Shown: piece after piece, positions 55,523-63,983 of the stretch | Layout: the number at the start of each line of letters is the position of its first letter | Numbering within the stretch: the stretch's first letter is position 1 | From: Nonomuraea guangzhouensis | GTDB lineage: Bacteria; Actinomycetota; Actinomycetes; Streptosporangiales; Streptosporangiaceae | Assembly: GCF_019396345.1 (NCBI RefSeq) | Contig: NZ_JAHKRM010000031.1 | Coordinates: 1 to 64,000 of the forward strand | DNA: 64,000 nucleotides | Reading direction: 5' to 3' | Translations under genes and position numbers: made by a program | Notes under the pieces: model-generated | What the model saw: the letters and a program-made list of their open reading frames with translations, nothing else | The model's database searches: none | Told to the model about the DNA's origin: nothing

Positions 55523-57064
55523 TCAGTAGTTGATCGACATCAAGTCGAGGCCCGAACCGCCGCCAGTGGCTGCCGCGTATGCCTGCTCGATCGCGCCGTC
55601 ATCGCGGGATGCTCGGCGGGCGTCTACCTGCTCGGAGGACTCCATCGGCAGCCAGTGAGCGCCTGCCACCCGTGCCGCGTAGGCGACGACGTCAACGCAG
55701 TCGTCATGTGTCCCGTTGGGGAAGGCCAGCAGTTCGTCCCGCCAGTCGCCCCAGTCCGGGAACCGGTCTTCGGGCGGGAACCACAGCCGCGCCGAATCGG
55801 CCCGTGCTGTAGCTGGGAGCGCTCGGGTCACCTTGTCGGTATCGGCGTGAAGCTCTTGCACCGGCACGCCTGCACGACCCGCCTCGTACACGAGCGTCGT
55901 GCCGAACATGCGCGACTCAACGAACACCACGTCCGCCGACCAGCGTTCTCGCAACGCACGTACTGCGGGCCAGTGGCCGGCCGGGTCCATGCGTTCTCGC
56001 AGCCCGTCCAGCATGATGAGGTCGCCGTCCACACCAATCGCCCACACCGCCGCGGCGGTATAGTCCGCGCTGGTCTTCGTGCTGGCGGCCAGGTCGACGG
56101 TGAGGAACTTCCAGCAGTCCCGCAGATCCACAGTCCGGCCATCGAGCAGCAGTCGCTGGTCGATACTCTTCGCCCAGTGCCGCAGCCCGGCCCTCTTGAA
56201 CAGCATGCCCGCGGCGGGGCGAGGCCGCTGCTGGTAGAGGGCGGCCCACACGTATTCGCCGACGTCCTGCCGGATCTGAGCCCAGTCACGCTCGCCCCGG
56301 GCCGATATCATCGGTTCGCCGATTCGGCGGCCCAGTGGATCGTCTGCGGCTTCCGCTACGGCGGGGATGTTGACGACGCGCCACCGGCCGCGGTCCTGCT
56401 TCAGCAGTCGTCCGGCGGGGTCGTCTTCGTGCCAGCGGGTGGTGACCAGCACTACCCGCGATCCCGGGCCGAGGCGGGGAACTGCGACGGCCTGCCAGAA
56501 CCGCCATGCGCGTTCGCGGTAGGCGGCGGACTGCGCCTGTTCCAGATCTTTTAGCGGGTCGTCCCAGAGGAGAACGTCGACTGGCTTGCCTGCGAGAGCT
56601 CCGCCGACGCCGACACAGTAGACGCCGCCCTTGTGGCCGTTGATCTGCCAGCGGCCAGCGGCCCGGGAGTCGGCGCGGAGCCGGATGCCGAGGTCGATGG
56701 TGTCGTCGTCGCCGTTGAACGTCTGAGCGTCGAGCTTGATGTCGGCGCCCCAGCGGCGGGCGATCTCGTCGGCGTAGGAGACGATGGCGATCCGCAGGCC
56801 GGGGTCGTTGACGAGCAGCCACTCGGCGAATCGATGTGAGATACGGCTGCTTTTCCCCTCCTGAGGGGGCATGAAGACCATGAGCCGGTCGCTGTCGCCG
56901 TCAGCCAGAGCGACGAGCTCCCGATCGATGACGTCCAGGGCCGGAGTCTGGACGGTGGTCGGGTCGAGTGCGGTTGCCAGGTCGCCCGGCGTGGCCCAGC
57001 GGCGCGGTCGTGGCAGGAAATGCTGGGCTGCGATCTCCCATGGCGACAGCGCGACGACCGTCAT
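55523..57064 (-). CDS. Terminase large subunit
   Basis: 513 residues from the ATG at 57064. ATPase: Walker-A-like MPPQEGKSS (65-73) and Walker B VDVLLWDDP (162-170), then LVTTRWHEDDPAGRLL (a typical TerL coupling segment). The RNase-H-like nuclease has D324 in FLTVDLAAS, E383 in VVFVESRMFG, and an Asp in THDDCVDVVAYAARV (about 453-467). The motor pumps DNA into the head and cuts it. The start overlaps the stop of the upstream gene by 4 bases. Confidence 0.9.
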   Translation of the reverse strand: MTVVALSPWEIAAQHFLPRPRRWATPGDLATALDPTTVQTPALDVIDRELVALADGDSDRLMVFMPPQEGKSSRISHRFAEWLLVNDPGLRIAIVSYADEIARRWGADIKLDAQTFNGDDDTIDLGIRLRADSRAAGRWQINGHKGGVYCVGVGGALAGKPVDVLLWDDPLKDLEQAQSAAYRERAWRFWQAVAVPRLGPGSRVVLVTTRWHEDDPAGRLLKQDRGRWRVVNIPAVAEAADDPLGRRIGEPMISARGERDWAQIRQDVGEYVWAALYQQRPRPAAGMLFKRAGLRHWAKSIDQRLLLDGRTVDLRDCWKFLTVDLAASTKTSADYTAAAVWAIGVDGDLIMLDGLRERMDPAGHWPAVRALRERWSADVVFVESRMFGTTLVYEAGRAGVPVQELHADTDKVTRALPATARADSARLWFPPEDRFPDWGDWRDELLAFPNGTHDDCVDVVAYAARVAGAHWLPMESSEQVDARRASRDDGAIEQAYAAATGGGSGLDLMSINY

Positions 57065-57345
57065 GGGGTGCCGACGGTGAGCAGCCCGGACCGGCGTACC
57101 GGCCGGCGCCCGGCCACTGTCACGCGGGACCACACCACGTACTCGCCCGGGGTCAGGACAACCGCTGTTCCCGCACCGATTAGGATGGTCGCTTCGTCAC
57201 CCGCCCAGGTGGCCGCGATGTAGTCCGCGTCCCCCGGTTCTCCGTTGGATACCGGCACGATGGCGATCTCGACGGGCTGGCCGATCGCGTCGGCACCCCA
57301 TCGCACGAACACGTCCTCTTTGGAGGAAGCCGGCAGGTACGCCAT
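57061..57345 (-). CDS. Beta-rich phage protein (paralogue of 60526-60816)
   Basis: 94 residues from the ATG at 57345, which overlaps the upstream stop (TGATG) and follows GGGGAGGT. VEIAIVPVSNGEPGDADYIA, TWAGDEATILIGAGTAVVLT, then PGEYVVWSRVTVA aligns with VQMAIVPAGQDPTGGDWQSA, WIGTDAAVLIGPATALVLT, then GLTYGIWVKITAA of the gene at 60526. Looks like a small virion or adaptor beta-domain. Unknown function. Confidence 0.65.
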   Translation of the reverse strand: MAYLPASSKEDVFVRWGADAIGQPVEIAIVPVSNGEPGDADYIAATWAGDEATILIGAGTAVVLTPGEYVVWSRVTVAGRRPVRRSGLLTVGTP

Positions 57346-58637
57346 CAGGACCTCCCCGTGTGCGGCGGTCCAGTCGTCCATCCGAGGCTTGGTGGGCCCG
57401 ACTCTGTCCGACTGACACGGACTGGAGTGCCTGGCCAGGCGAGCCGGGGAGGACCGACGTCCAAGTCGAGCGCTTCGACGTCAGACAGGCTCATGGCGGC
57501 AGACAGGACAAACGTCGAGCGGCCAGCCACGGACGCGACGCGGCTAATGGTGAAGACTGCGGCCAACGCCAGGCGAGACTGCCCGGTCACGGTGGTGATG
57601 CGGGCGGCCTGTGTGTGCGAGGCGAGGGCTGCCAGGCCGCTGCCCGTGGCGGCGGCCCGGTGGACGGTAGCCGCGCGACCGGTCAGGGCAGTCGTGCAGG
57701 AGCATTGCGCGCCTGCCGTACGCCGTGCTGTGCCCGTCCCTGCAATGACCGCCCGCGCCGCTCCTGAAGCCTGTGACGCCTTCGTGGCGGAGCTTGAACC
57801 GGCGAGCACCAGTCCGGAACCAGCAGTAACCGCCCGGATGATGGCCTGCGACCGCCTCGACCACAGCAGGAGAGACGGCAGACCGGACACTGGGGCCCGC
57901 TTCGCGGTGGTGGCGACCGAGGTGGCCCCGAGTCCCCCGACCGATGCCGCGCGAGCGGTCTTCGCGGCCGAAGTGCGGGCCGCTGCCGCGAGCCGCGAGT
58001 ACGCGGTGACCGCAACGATGTTGCCGAGCGTGGCCGTCGAAAGCAGGGCGAGCGGTGCACGAGCCTGCCCGGATGCCGTCTTCACGGCGGAAACTCGGCT
58101 GGCTACGGTGAGCGGTGCCCGGCCGGCGGCTACACCGACGTGACTCGCGGCAACCGTAGAGGCCAGGGCGAGCGCGTTGCGGGCGGCTGACACTGCTGTC
58201 TTGACTGCCCCCGACCGTCCGGCAAGGGCGAGATTCCCAGCGGCGATCGAGGCAGCCGTCTTGCGTCCGGTTGCGGTCGCCGCGGCTGTCAAGGCAGATG
58301 CGCCGAGCAGAGGGGCTCGTTTACGAGCGGTCGCGGTCGAGCCGGCCACCGCAGCGGCCTGCCCTGCTACGAGACCGCTCTTGCGCGCGGTGGCTGTCGA
58401 GCTTGCCGCCGTAGCTGCTGAACCGGATGCAGTGGACACCTTTCGTGCCGAGGCCGACCCGGTCGAGAGGAGGCTTGCGGTCGCCGTGACGACCGCGACC
58501 TTGCGGGCTACGGTCTGGCCCGCGAGGGCGGCGGCAGCCGTACCGACTACCGAGGAGGTCGGCGTGCCCGCCTTGCTCGGCGGTAGAGGTCTACGGCGCC
58601 GAAGCTCAAAGGTCGGATCCGGCGCGAACAGGGGCAC
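57345..58637 (-). CDS. Ala/Ser/Thr-rich protein of ~17 repeats of 20 residues
   Basis: 430 residues. After a short head (MPLFAPDPTFELRRRRPLPP) comes a run of about 17 degenerate 20-residue units. Each opens with Arg or Lys near a Val/Thr/Ala turn and contains G-x-A-x-x-A-x-A followed by S/T-x-A-T (RKVAVVTATASLLSTGSASA, RKSGLVAGQAAAVAGSTATA, RKRAPLLGASALTAAATATG). The last 60 residues differ (DVEALDLDVGPPRLAWPGTP). Probably an elongated virion or surface fibre. No family recognised. Confidence 0.65.
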   Translation of the reverse strand: MPLFAPDPTFELRRRRPLPPSKAGTPTSSVVGTAAAALAGQTVARKVAVVTATASLLSTGSASARKVSTASGSAATAASSTATARKSGLVAGQAAAVAGSTATARKRAPLLGASALTAAATATGRKTAASIAAGNLALAGRSGAVKTAVSAARNALALASTVAASHVGVAAGRAPLTVASRVSAVKTASGQARAPLALLSTATLGNIVAVTAYSRLAAAARTSAAKTARAASVGGLGATSVATTAKRAPVSGLPSLLLWSRRSQAIIRAVTAGSGLVLAGSSSATKASQASGAARAVIAGTGTARRTAGAQCSCTTALTGRAATVHRAAATGSGLAALASHTQAARITTVTGQSRLALAAVFTISRVASVAGRSTFVLSAAMSLSDVEALDLDVGPPRLAWPGTPVRVSRTESGPPSLGWTTGPPHTGRS

Positions 58638-58646
58638 GCGAGCCTC

Positions 58647-59126
58647 CTACAGTTCGCGCACCCAGACGGTGCCGCTCATGGTGGCGTCATCCGCGAGAGC
58701 AGTGATCAGGCGCACGCACAGCAGGTCCGCTTCTGCCGTCTTCGGCCGCATGATCTCGGGATACACCTCAGGCAGACCAGCGCGGATGTTGAACGTGTCG
58801 GCAACCAGCGTGAGTGCCGTGCCCGCGCTTGCCGGGGTTGAGCTGACGGTTTTGGCCGTGAAACTCGCCGCGCCGTCGCTCGCGTCCAGAGGGCGCGGTG
58901 TGGTGGAGGTGCCGTTGCCTGTGGTGGTGTTGCCGCGGACGATCGCGTACTCGACCATCTCCTCGGCCGCGTCCCCGATCTCGCTCTTGTTGCCCAGCTT
59001 GAGGGCGACGATTTCGATCGGCTTGCCCGCCGCAGCGTCAAGCTCGAAGAAGTCGTAGTCGCCGGACGCGGCGGCGATGGTCGCCGCCTGGAAGGTCACC
59101 GTATAGACGCCGCGTTGGGCTGCCAT
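58647..59126 (-). CDS. Beta-rich virion-associated protein
   Basis: 159 residues: YTVTFQAATIAAASGDYDFF, KPIEIVALKLGNKSEIGDAA, VADTFNIRAGLPEVYPEIMR. Jelly-roll-like composition with no enzyme motif; seen beside adhesin-type genes. A tail or decoration component is likely; identity unknown. Confidence 0.6.
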   Translation of the reverse strand: MAAQRGVYTVTFQAATIAAASGDYDFFELDAAAGKPIEIVALKLGNKSEIGDAAEEMVEYAIVRGNTTTGNGTSTTPRPLDASDGAASFTAKTVSSTPASAGTALTLVADTFNIRAGLPEVYPEIMRPKTAEADLLCVRLITALADDATMSGTVWVREL

Positions 59127-59135
59127 GAACGCCTC

Positions 59136-59822
59136 CTACATCTGGACGAGAGCACCGAGACGGGAACGGCGCAACGGTAGGGAGGCTGCGGTGGCGGCGG
59201 CCGGGGCGATCACGAGCGACAGCGTGGTGTAGTCGTTCGCTCCGCCGATCGAGCAGGTAGCCGTCCGAGTGCCGGTCGCCGCACCCGAACCGCCGACAAG
59301 GATCTCGGTGGCGAGGCTGGCGAATGCAAAACCTGCGAACGCGTCGCCCTGCTCCGTCATCCCGCCGGGCGGCGTGTACGAGGCTGACGCTCCTGTTGCG
59401 GCGAAGCCGCAGACGAGCAGCCCGTCGGCGACCGAAGGAGTGACAGACGGGGCGATGTGCGAGGTCTGATTGGGCCCGCCTTGACTCCACGTCGGCAGCA
59501 CGTTGATCGGCGTGGACGTGTCGTGGCCGCCGATGGCCAGCATGACCACGACGGTGGTGTCCGGGTTGCCGAACGAGAACGACGACCCCTCGGAACCGTC
59601 GGCCGCCCTCTGCCACACCTTGCCGAAGCAGGAGCCGGACCCGCTGTAGGTAGTGCCCGCCTGCGTGAAACCGGACGCGCCGGTCATCCCGGCCGTGTTT
59701 CCGAAGACGTCGGTGAAGTGTGCGGCCACCAGCAAATCCCCGGCTGTGGTTCCGGCCGGCTTGGTCACCACGGTGGGGTTGCCGGTGCTAGCGGTCGACG
59801 AGGACCGGACGAAGATAGCCAT
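59136..59822 (-). CDS. Adhesin-like virion protein (T-x-P-A/S-G-x-x-x-G-D-L family)
   Basis: 228 residues: TKPAGTTAGDLLVAAHFTDV, then FGKVWQRAADGSEGSSFSFG and ANDYTTLSLVIAPAA. The first 130 residues are related to the N-terminal domain of the gene at 60831-62027 (TKPSGTVSGDLLLAWHSADI, then LYWKVAGGSEPSSYTFN). Such domains occur in phage and bacterial surface proteins of actinomycetes. Likely receptor or wall binding. Confidence 0.65.
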   Translation of the reverse strand: MAIFVRSSSTASTGNPTVVTKPAGTTAGDLLVAAHFTDVFGNTAGMTGASGFTQAGTTYSGSGSCFGKVWQRAADGSEGSSFSFGNPDTTVVVMLAIGGHDTSTPINVLPTWSQGGPNQTSHIAPSVTPSVADGLLVCGFAATGASASYTPPGGMTEQGDAFAGFAFASLATEILVGGSGAATGTRTATCSIGGANDYTTLSLVIAPAAATAASLPLRRSRLGALVQM

Positions 59823-59838
59823 CGCGCCGCCCCCGCGG

Positions 59839-60492
59839 CTAGATGCCGGTGGCGTCCAGCACGAGAGCGCCGATCGCCACCGTGATTTGGCCCTGGCTCG
59901 CGAACGTCTCGGGGATGACCTTCTGGAAGAACCCTTCGCCGCCAGCCACGGCGGTGATGTCCACCGCAGCGCCGCCGGAGGTGAGCGACACCTTGAAGCT
60001 GTTCGTGGTCGAGCTAACCACGAAGTACACGGTGCCCTCCGTCAGCCCGGTCGGCAGCGACTCAGCGAAGACGTTGAACAGCTGGAGCCGGTCGCCATCG
60101 GCCAGACCGTGCGCGACGGAGAACAAAGCATCATTCGTCAACGTGGTGTCGACGGAGAAGAAGCCCTTCACAGTGCCGTTGATGGGCGCGTAGCCGAGGA
60201 AGTTGTTCGAGTTCGTCGACACGTGGTTGAAGAACAACAGGAACCCATACGTCCCGGCCGGCACGTCGAAAGTGAGCGCACCGCTGTTCGCCTTCTGGCC
60301 GCTGGCCGCAGCCCCCCACGTGACCGCCTGCCGGGCGTAGGCAGGAGAACCGCCCGTGGCCTCGGTGCCCCCATAGTTGGCGCCCGTTCCGGGATCCGTC
60401 AAGTTGCCAACCCCGATGTGCGTTATCGCGCCCGAGACGGACTCGTCCAAGCCGTCCAGCGCCTTGTTCTTGCCGAGGTCATTGAACGGCAT
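59839..60492 (-). CDS. Phage tail-fibre-like protein
   Basis: 217 residues: MPFNDLGKNKALDGLDESVS, GAITHIGVGNLTDP, YARQAVTWGAAASGQKANSG and a beta-rich end with EGTVYFVVSSTTNSFKVSLT, a motif frequent in phage tail fibre repeats. The N-terminal part matches the small family that opens with NxALD and HIGVG in siphovirus base plates. Confidence 0.7.
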   Translation of the reverse strand: MPFNDLGKNKALDGLDESVSGAITHIGVGNLTDPGTGANYGGTEATGGSPAYARQAVTWGAAASGQKANSGALTFDVPAGTYGFLLFFNHVSTNSNNFLGYAPINGTVKGFFSVDTTLTNDALFSVAHGLADGDRLQLFNVFAESLPTGLTEGTVYFVVSSTTNSFKVSLTSGGAAVDITAVAGGEGFFQKVIPETFASQGQITVAIGALVLDATGI

Positions 60493-60525
60493 GGGCCACC
60501 TCCGAGGCGGTCATCTGTCGCGGGC

Positions 60526-60816
60526 TCAGGTGATGTGCAGGTCGTACGGTCCGAGGACGGGGATCTCGGGAGCGGCGGTGATCTTCACCCAGATCCCGTA
60601 GGTGAGCCCCTTCGTCAGGACGAGCGCGGTGGCCGGCCCGATGAGGACAGCGGCGTCTGTGCCGATCCACTGCGCGGACTGCCAGTCGCCGCCGGTGGGG
60701 TCCTGGCCAGCCGGGACGATCGCCATCTGCACCGTGAGCGAGGTGAGGTTGGACGGTCCGTCAACCGGCACCTTGACGTACTCGACCGACAGGCTGGGGA
60801 TCTTCAATGCCGTCAT
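60526..60816 (-). CDS. Beta-rich phage protein (paralogue of 57061-57345)
   Basis: 96 residues from the ATG at 60816: MTALKIPSLSVEYVKVPVDG, and the alignable core given for 57061-57345. It is next to the tail-fibre-like gene. Duplicate small structural genes bracket the adhesin set, which suggests that the set grew by tandem duplication. Confidence 0.65.
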   Translation of the reverse strand: MTALKIPSLSVEYVKVPVDGPSNLTSLTVQMAIVPAGQDPTGGDWQSAQWIGTDAAVLIGPATALVLTKGLTYGIWVKITAAPEIPVLGPYDLHIT

Positions 60817-60830
60817 CCGCACCCCTCAGG

Positions 60831-62027
60831 TCAGGTGGTGGGTGGACGTGCGGACCAGCCACGTGCGAGGTCACCCGCCGACCAGAAACGCTGCAGCTCG
60901 CGCGCTGCCCATCCGCGTCGGGGTGTGCCAGGGATAACGGTGATGTCCTGCAGCACGAGGACGGCCAGCACGTCGACGGCCGACACGCTCTCGCTCAGCG
61001 GCTTCGGGACGATCTCTGACGCCGCCAACGCGTCGGCTGCCGACACGTTGTCGTCCAGTCCGGCCGTCGCGGCAACGGCCAGCGCGTCAACGCCCGCGAC
61101 CGGATCGTCCAGGAGCGGTGTTACCAGCGTGGTCAGATCGTCGGTCCCGGTCGCGGTCTCGACGAGGTCGATCGGGACGCCGCCGCCCACATCGTCGGCG
61201 CCGACGACGGTGTCGGTGAGAACGGCGGACGCTTGGACGGTCAGATCATCTACGGCGGTGACAGTCTCGGTGAGACTGGTGTCCGCCGAGGCCTGAAGGG
61301 CGTCGGATAGGGATCCGGTTTCGACCAGGGTGGCGTCTGCTGTGACGGTGACATCGTCTGCAGCCGAGCCGGCCTCGGTCAGGTCTTTCGTAGTCGACCC
61401 GGACGTGACAGTCACCGTGACGCCGCGGCGGGTTGTCGGCGACGTCGTGATCGTGAAGTTCTGCGTACCTGTCGCGGAACCGGAGGAGAGGACCTTGTAC
61501 GCGGCGGACACGTAGACGAACTGGCGGGAGCCGATGTCGGCGAACTCGGTGTAGGTGCCGGGGGCTGTGAGCGACTCAGATGTGCCGAGAGCGCCTGACG
61601 CGGAAACGAACCTGACGTCGAGATCAGTCGTTCCGGCGGGGGTGGTGGACGGGGTTTGGATTGTGGTTCCCGAGCCGCCCGTGCCAGTGGCGAAGACCGG
61701 CGTGTTCGAACTACCGTCCTGGATGGCGATCATCGTCGCGGCGGCGTCAGCACCGGAGTCCTGGTTGAAGGTGTAGGACGACGGCTCGCTGCCGCCCGCT
61801 ACCTTCCAGTACAGCTTCCCGGGGTTCGTCCCGTCCACGCCAGCGGTGGTCAGCGTGCTCCATGCGGTGCCGGCCGCGGAGACGGACATGCTCGTGAGGG
61901 CGCCGATGTCTGCGGAGTGCCAGGCGAGCAGCAGGTCGCCGGACACCGTGCCTGAGGGTTTGGTGCACGAAAACGATGCGCCGGCGCCGCCTTGGCTCGC
62001 TTGGGATGTGCCGCGTACGGATGGCAT
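60831..62027 (-). CDS. Two-part surface protein: adhesin-like domain plus Asp-rich repeats
   Basis: 398 residues. The N-terminal 215 resemble the protein at 59136. The C-terminal 170 are about eight 18-20-residue units, each with a DD[VL] or DAL opening and a [ED]T[VAG] end (DDVTVTADATLVETGSLS, DDLTVQASAVLTDTVVGA, DALAVAATAGLDDNVSAA). Acidic repeats of this kind often bind calcium or form rods. Probable virion fibre. Confidence 0.65.
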   Translation of the reverse strand: MPSVRGTSQASQGGAGASFSCTKPSGTVSGDLLLAWHSADIGALTSMSVSAAGTAWSTLTTAGVDGTNPGKLYWKVAGGSEPSSYTFNQDSGADAAATMIAIQDGSSNTPVFATGTGGSGTTIQTPSTTPAGTTDLDVRFVSASGALGTSESLTAPGTYTEFADIGSRQFVYVSAAYKVLSSGSATGTQNFTITTSPTTRRGVTVTVTSGSTTKDLTEAGSAADDVTVTADATLVETGSLSDALQASADTSLTETVTAVDDLTVQASAVLTDTVVGADDVGGGVPIDLVETATGTDDLTTLVTPLLDDPVAGVDALAVAATAGLDDNVSAADALAASEIVPKPLSESVSAVDVLAVLVLQDITVIPGTPRRGWAARELQRFWSAGDLARGWSARPPTT

Positions 62028-62063
62028 TGGCTACCTCCGGGCGCAGGCAGCGTCCATGATCAT

Positions 62064-62642
62064 TTAGGAGAATGTGCAGGTTGCTGTAGCCGCCCAGGTT
62101 TGGCCGGCCACCTTCGTGCCCTGAGCGATCGACGTCTTGTGGTTGAACAAGGTGGCGTTGACGGTGGCGCTACTGGTGACGGTGGGCGTACCGATGTCGA
62201 TCCCGAATTCGTTCCAAGCGAAGTTTCCGTCGGCGGTGCCGAGGGTCGCCTTCAGCGTGAGCACTCCGGCGCTGACCTGCGGATAGGTGGCGTCCATAAT
62301 TTGGAACCAGCGGTTGGCGGAGCCGGCGGAGGCCGACAGGTTGGTGTCGCCGACTGCTGCGGCGGGGCTGGTGGCGTTCCCGACGCCGATCCGGGCGCTG
62401 GTGTTGGTGATGGCCTGCCCGCCGCCGGCGGTCAGAAGCGAGGTGAGGCGGGTGAGTCCGGCGGTGGTGACAAGGTTTCCGTGGACTTCGGTCGTCTCGT
62501 AGGGCAGGACGCCGAGTCGAGCGAAATCGGCCGCGGACGGGGCAGCGAGGCAGGCGCGGCGCTGTACCCAGGTGGTCTGGTCGGCGTCGAACTTGTCGAT
62601 CAGCCAGTGAGTGGTGGCGCGTGCGAGCTCGACGGCGGGCAT
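62064..62642 (-). CDS. Tail-fibre / base-plate-like protein
   Basis: 192 residues from the ATG at 62642 with AGGAG upstream. HWLIDKFDADQTTWVQRRAC, then TRLTSLLTAGGGQAITNTSA, RIGVGNATSPAAAVGDTNLS and a beta end with FNHKTSIAQGTKVAGQTWAA. The RIGVGN segment parallels HIGVGN of the gene at 59839, so both belong to the same tail-fibre family. First gene of the adhesin set in transcription order. Confidence 0.65.
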   Translation of the reverse strand: MPAVELARATTHWLIDKFDADQTTWVQRRACLAAPSAADFARLGVLPYETTEVHGNLVTTAGLTRLTSLLTAGGGQAITNTSARIGVGNATSPAAAVGDTNLSASAGSANRWFQIMDATYPQVSAGVLTLKATLGTADGNFAWNEFGIDIGTPTVTSSATVNATLFNHKTSIAQGTKVAGQTWAATATCTFS

Positions 62643-62690
62643 GGGGCACACTCCTGGCAGTCGATCGAACGGGTGTACGAGAATGGCCTG

Positions 62691-63032
62691 ATGGAGCCGA
62701 CTAGGGTGGACCTGCACAACTGGCCGCACGACTGCGGCGCGGGCGGTTGGGTGATGCCGCACGGCGACCCCATCGACCGGTGGGAAGTGATCCGCGTCCA
62801 CGCCCGCTACGTGGCGCCCAGAGTCGAGGCCGGCACCGTGGATGAGCAGGGCCGCCGGTTGAAGATGCGCTTCGAGGCGCACGCTTATCTCGTCGACCTG
62901 GACGGCTCATTCTCGGGGCTGCCCGATTACGAGCGGGTGCTGCTGCATCAGGAGCCGCCGGGCAACTGCTGGTACATCAAGGCCGTCGACGACGACTATC
63001 TGGAGCGGATCGACCGGTACAAAGTCGGCTAG
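62691..63032 (+). CDS. Plus-strand cargo gene of unknown function
   Basis: 113 residues: HNWPHDCGAGGWVMPHGDPI, then RWEVIRVHARYVAPRVEAG and PPGNCWYIKAVDDDYLERID. Compact, with one Cys near the start and one near the end. It is transcribed against the late genes and overlaps the convergent HTH gene by 4 bases. A lysogenically expressed extra (moron) is likely. No family recognised. Confidence 0.6.
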   Translation: MEPTRVDLHNWPHDCGAGGWVMPHGDPIDRWEVIRVHARYVAPRVEAGTVDEQGRRLKMRFEAHAYLVDLDGSFSGLPDYERVLLHQEPPGNCWYIKAVDDDYLERIDRYKVG

Positions 63033-63292
63033 GCGGCGTCCTGGAAGCGGGCGCGCAGGTCGGCCCGTAGTTGGTCGCGCAGTTCTGGCGTGGCGGGGAT
63101 GTCGTCGCCACGGGCGATGCAGCCATCAATGGTGGCGAGGTCGCGGTAGTCGTAGAAGACGACCCGGTCCACGGTGCCGAGCTGGCGGGCCTGGTAGCGG
63201 CGGGCCCACTGCCGGATGGTGATGGGGCTTCTGCCGAGCTGGGCGGCGGCGGCTTTCGCCGTGATCGGATCAGGGTCGGGGTCCACGCTCAC
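63029..63292 (-). CDS. Small helix-turn-helix protein
   Basis: 87 residues. ITAKAAAAQLGRSPITIRQW is a MerR/excisionase-type helix-turn-helix, followed by RDLATIDG and an acidic helix. It lies near the head of the late operon, so a late activator, an excisionase or a small-terminase-like protein are all possible. The sequence does not decide. Confidence 0.7.
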   Translation of the reverse strand: MSVDPDPDPITAKAAAAQLGRSPITIRQWARRYQARQLGTVDRVVFYDYRDLATIDGCIARGDDIPATPELRDQLRADLRARFQDAA

Positions 63293-63567
63293 CCCCTGAA
63301 ACGCGTGATGCCCTCGCGCGCATGTGGCGTGAGGGCATTCGTGTTCTGTCCGCAGGAAGTGTTACACAGAGGGACAGAGTTCTTCAACTCGGCGTCACAC
63401 CGACCCACTCGGCGACCGTCAGCAGCATCGCCGACCTGGGGATATGGATCGGCAACAGGTGGGGGACGACGAGCACGCCGTCGGCGACGGGGTGCACGTC
63501 GCAGGGCAGCGTCTCAACGTCACACATGACACTCATCATCCCAGAAGTCACGGGAGTGTCACATCGG
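63293..63567. other. Intergenic region upstream of the HTH gene
   Basis: Contains several GTCACA/TGTGAC-like words (about 63360, 63510, 63554) and probably the promoter of the leftward operon. No gene supported. Confidence 0.35.
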
Positions 63568-63810
63568 TCACGGTTGCTGGGTCTTCCACGAGTCGGCCAG
63601 CAGGAGCGCGATCACCACCGTCCCGATCGTGTTGAACATCGCGAGCGCGGCGCTGACCGGCCCCACCCACAGCGGATCGTTCGGCGTCCCACCCCATGCG
63701 CCCGTCAGCAGGTAGACGCCGACCGCCTGGCTGGCGACCATCAAGGCGACGAACGCCGCGCTCTTGCCCAGCACGCTGGCCCAGCTCGGGAAGTCGGTCA
63801 CGGCTTCCAT
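63568..63810 (-). CDS. Small two-helix membrane protein
   Basis: 80 residues from the ATG at 63810 (MEAVTDFPSWASVLGKSAAF), overlapping the upstream gene. Two membrane helices (GKSAAFVALMVASQAVGVYL and AALAMFNTIGTVVIALLLAD) and a short polar end. Unknown; small membrane proteins at the head of phage late regions may be extra lysis or exclusion factors. Confidence 0.6.
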   Translation of the reverse strand: MEAVTDFPSWASVLGKSAAFVALMVASQAVGVYLLTGAWGGTPNDPLWVGPVSAALAMFNTIGTVVIALLLADSWKTQQP

Positions 63811-63983
63811 CTCTCTTGGTAGTCGTCGTGGTCGGCGTACTCCTGGGCGCGTAGGCGGCATGCCAGCTCAAGGGCCTCCCTGCGGCCTTCCTCGTAGCCA
63901 GTCTCTCGAAAGCCGCCTTGGACACGTAGCGCGTCGGCGTACTCGTCCACCAGTCTTCGGCCAGTCTCGACTGCACGGAGCAC
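63798..63983 (-). CDS. Small helical protein at the right edge
   Basis: 61 residues from a GTG at 63983: VETGRRLVDEYADALRVQGG, then ALELACRLRAQEYADHDDYQ. The frame stays open to the window edge, so the true start may lie upstream and outside. Overlaps the next membrane gene by 13 bases. No family recognised. Confidence 0.5.
   Translation of the reverse strand: MLRAVETGRRLVDEYADALRVQGGFRETGYEEGRREALELACRLRAQEYADHDDYQERWKP

Noticed and set aside
59653..61296. 547-codon plus-strand frame
   Set aside because: Antisense to the adhesin-like genes at 59136-62027, whose products have consistent domain relations with each other.
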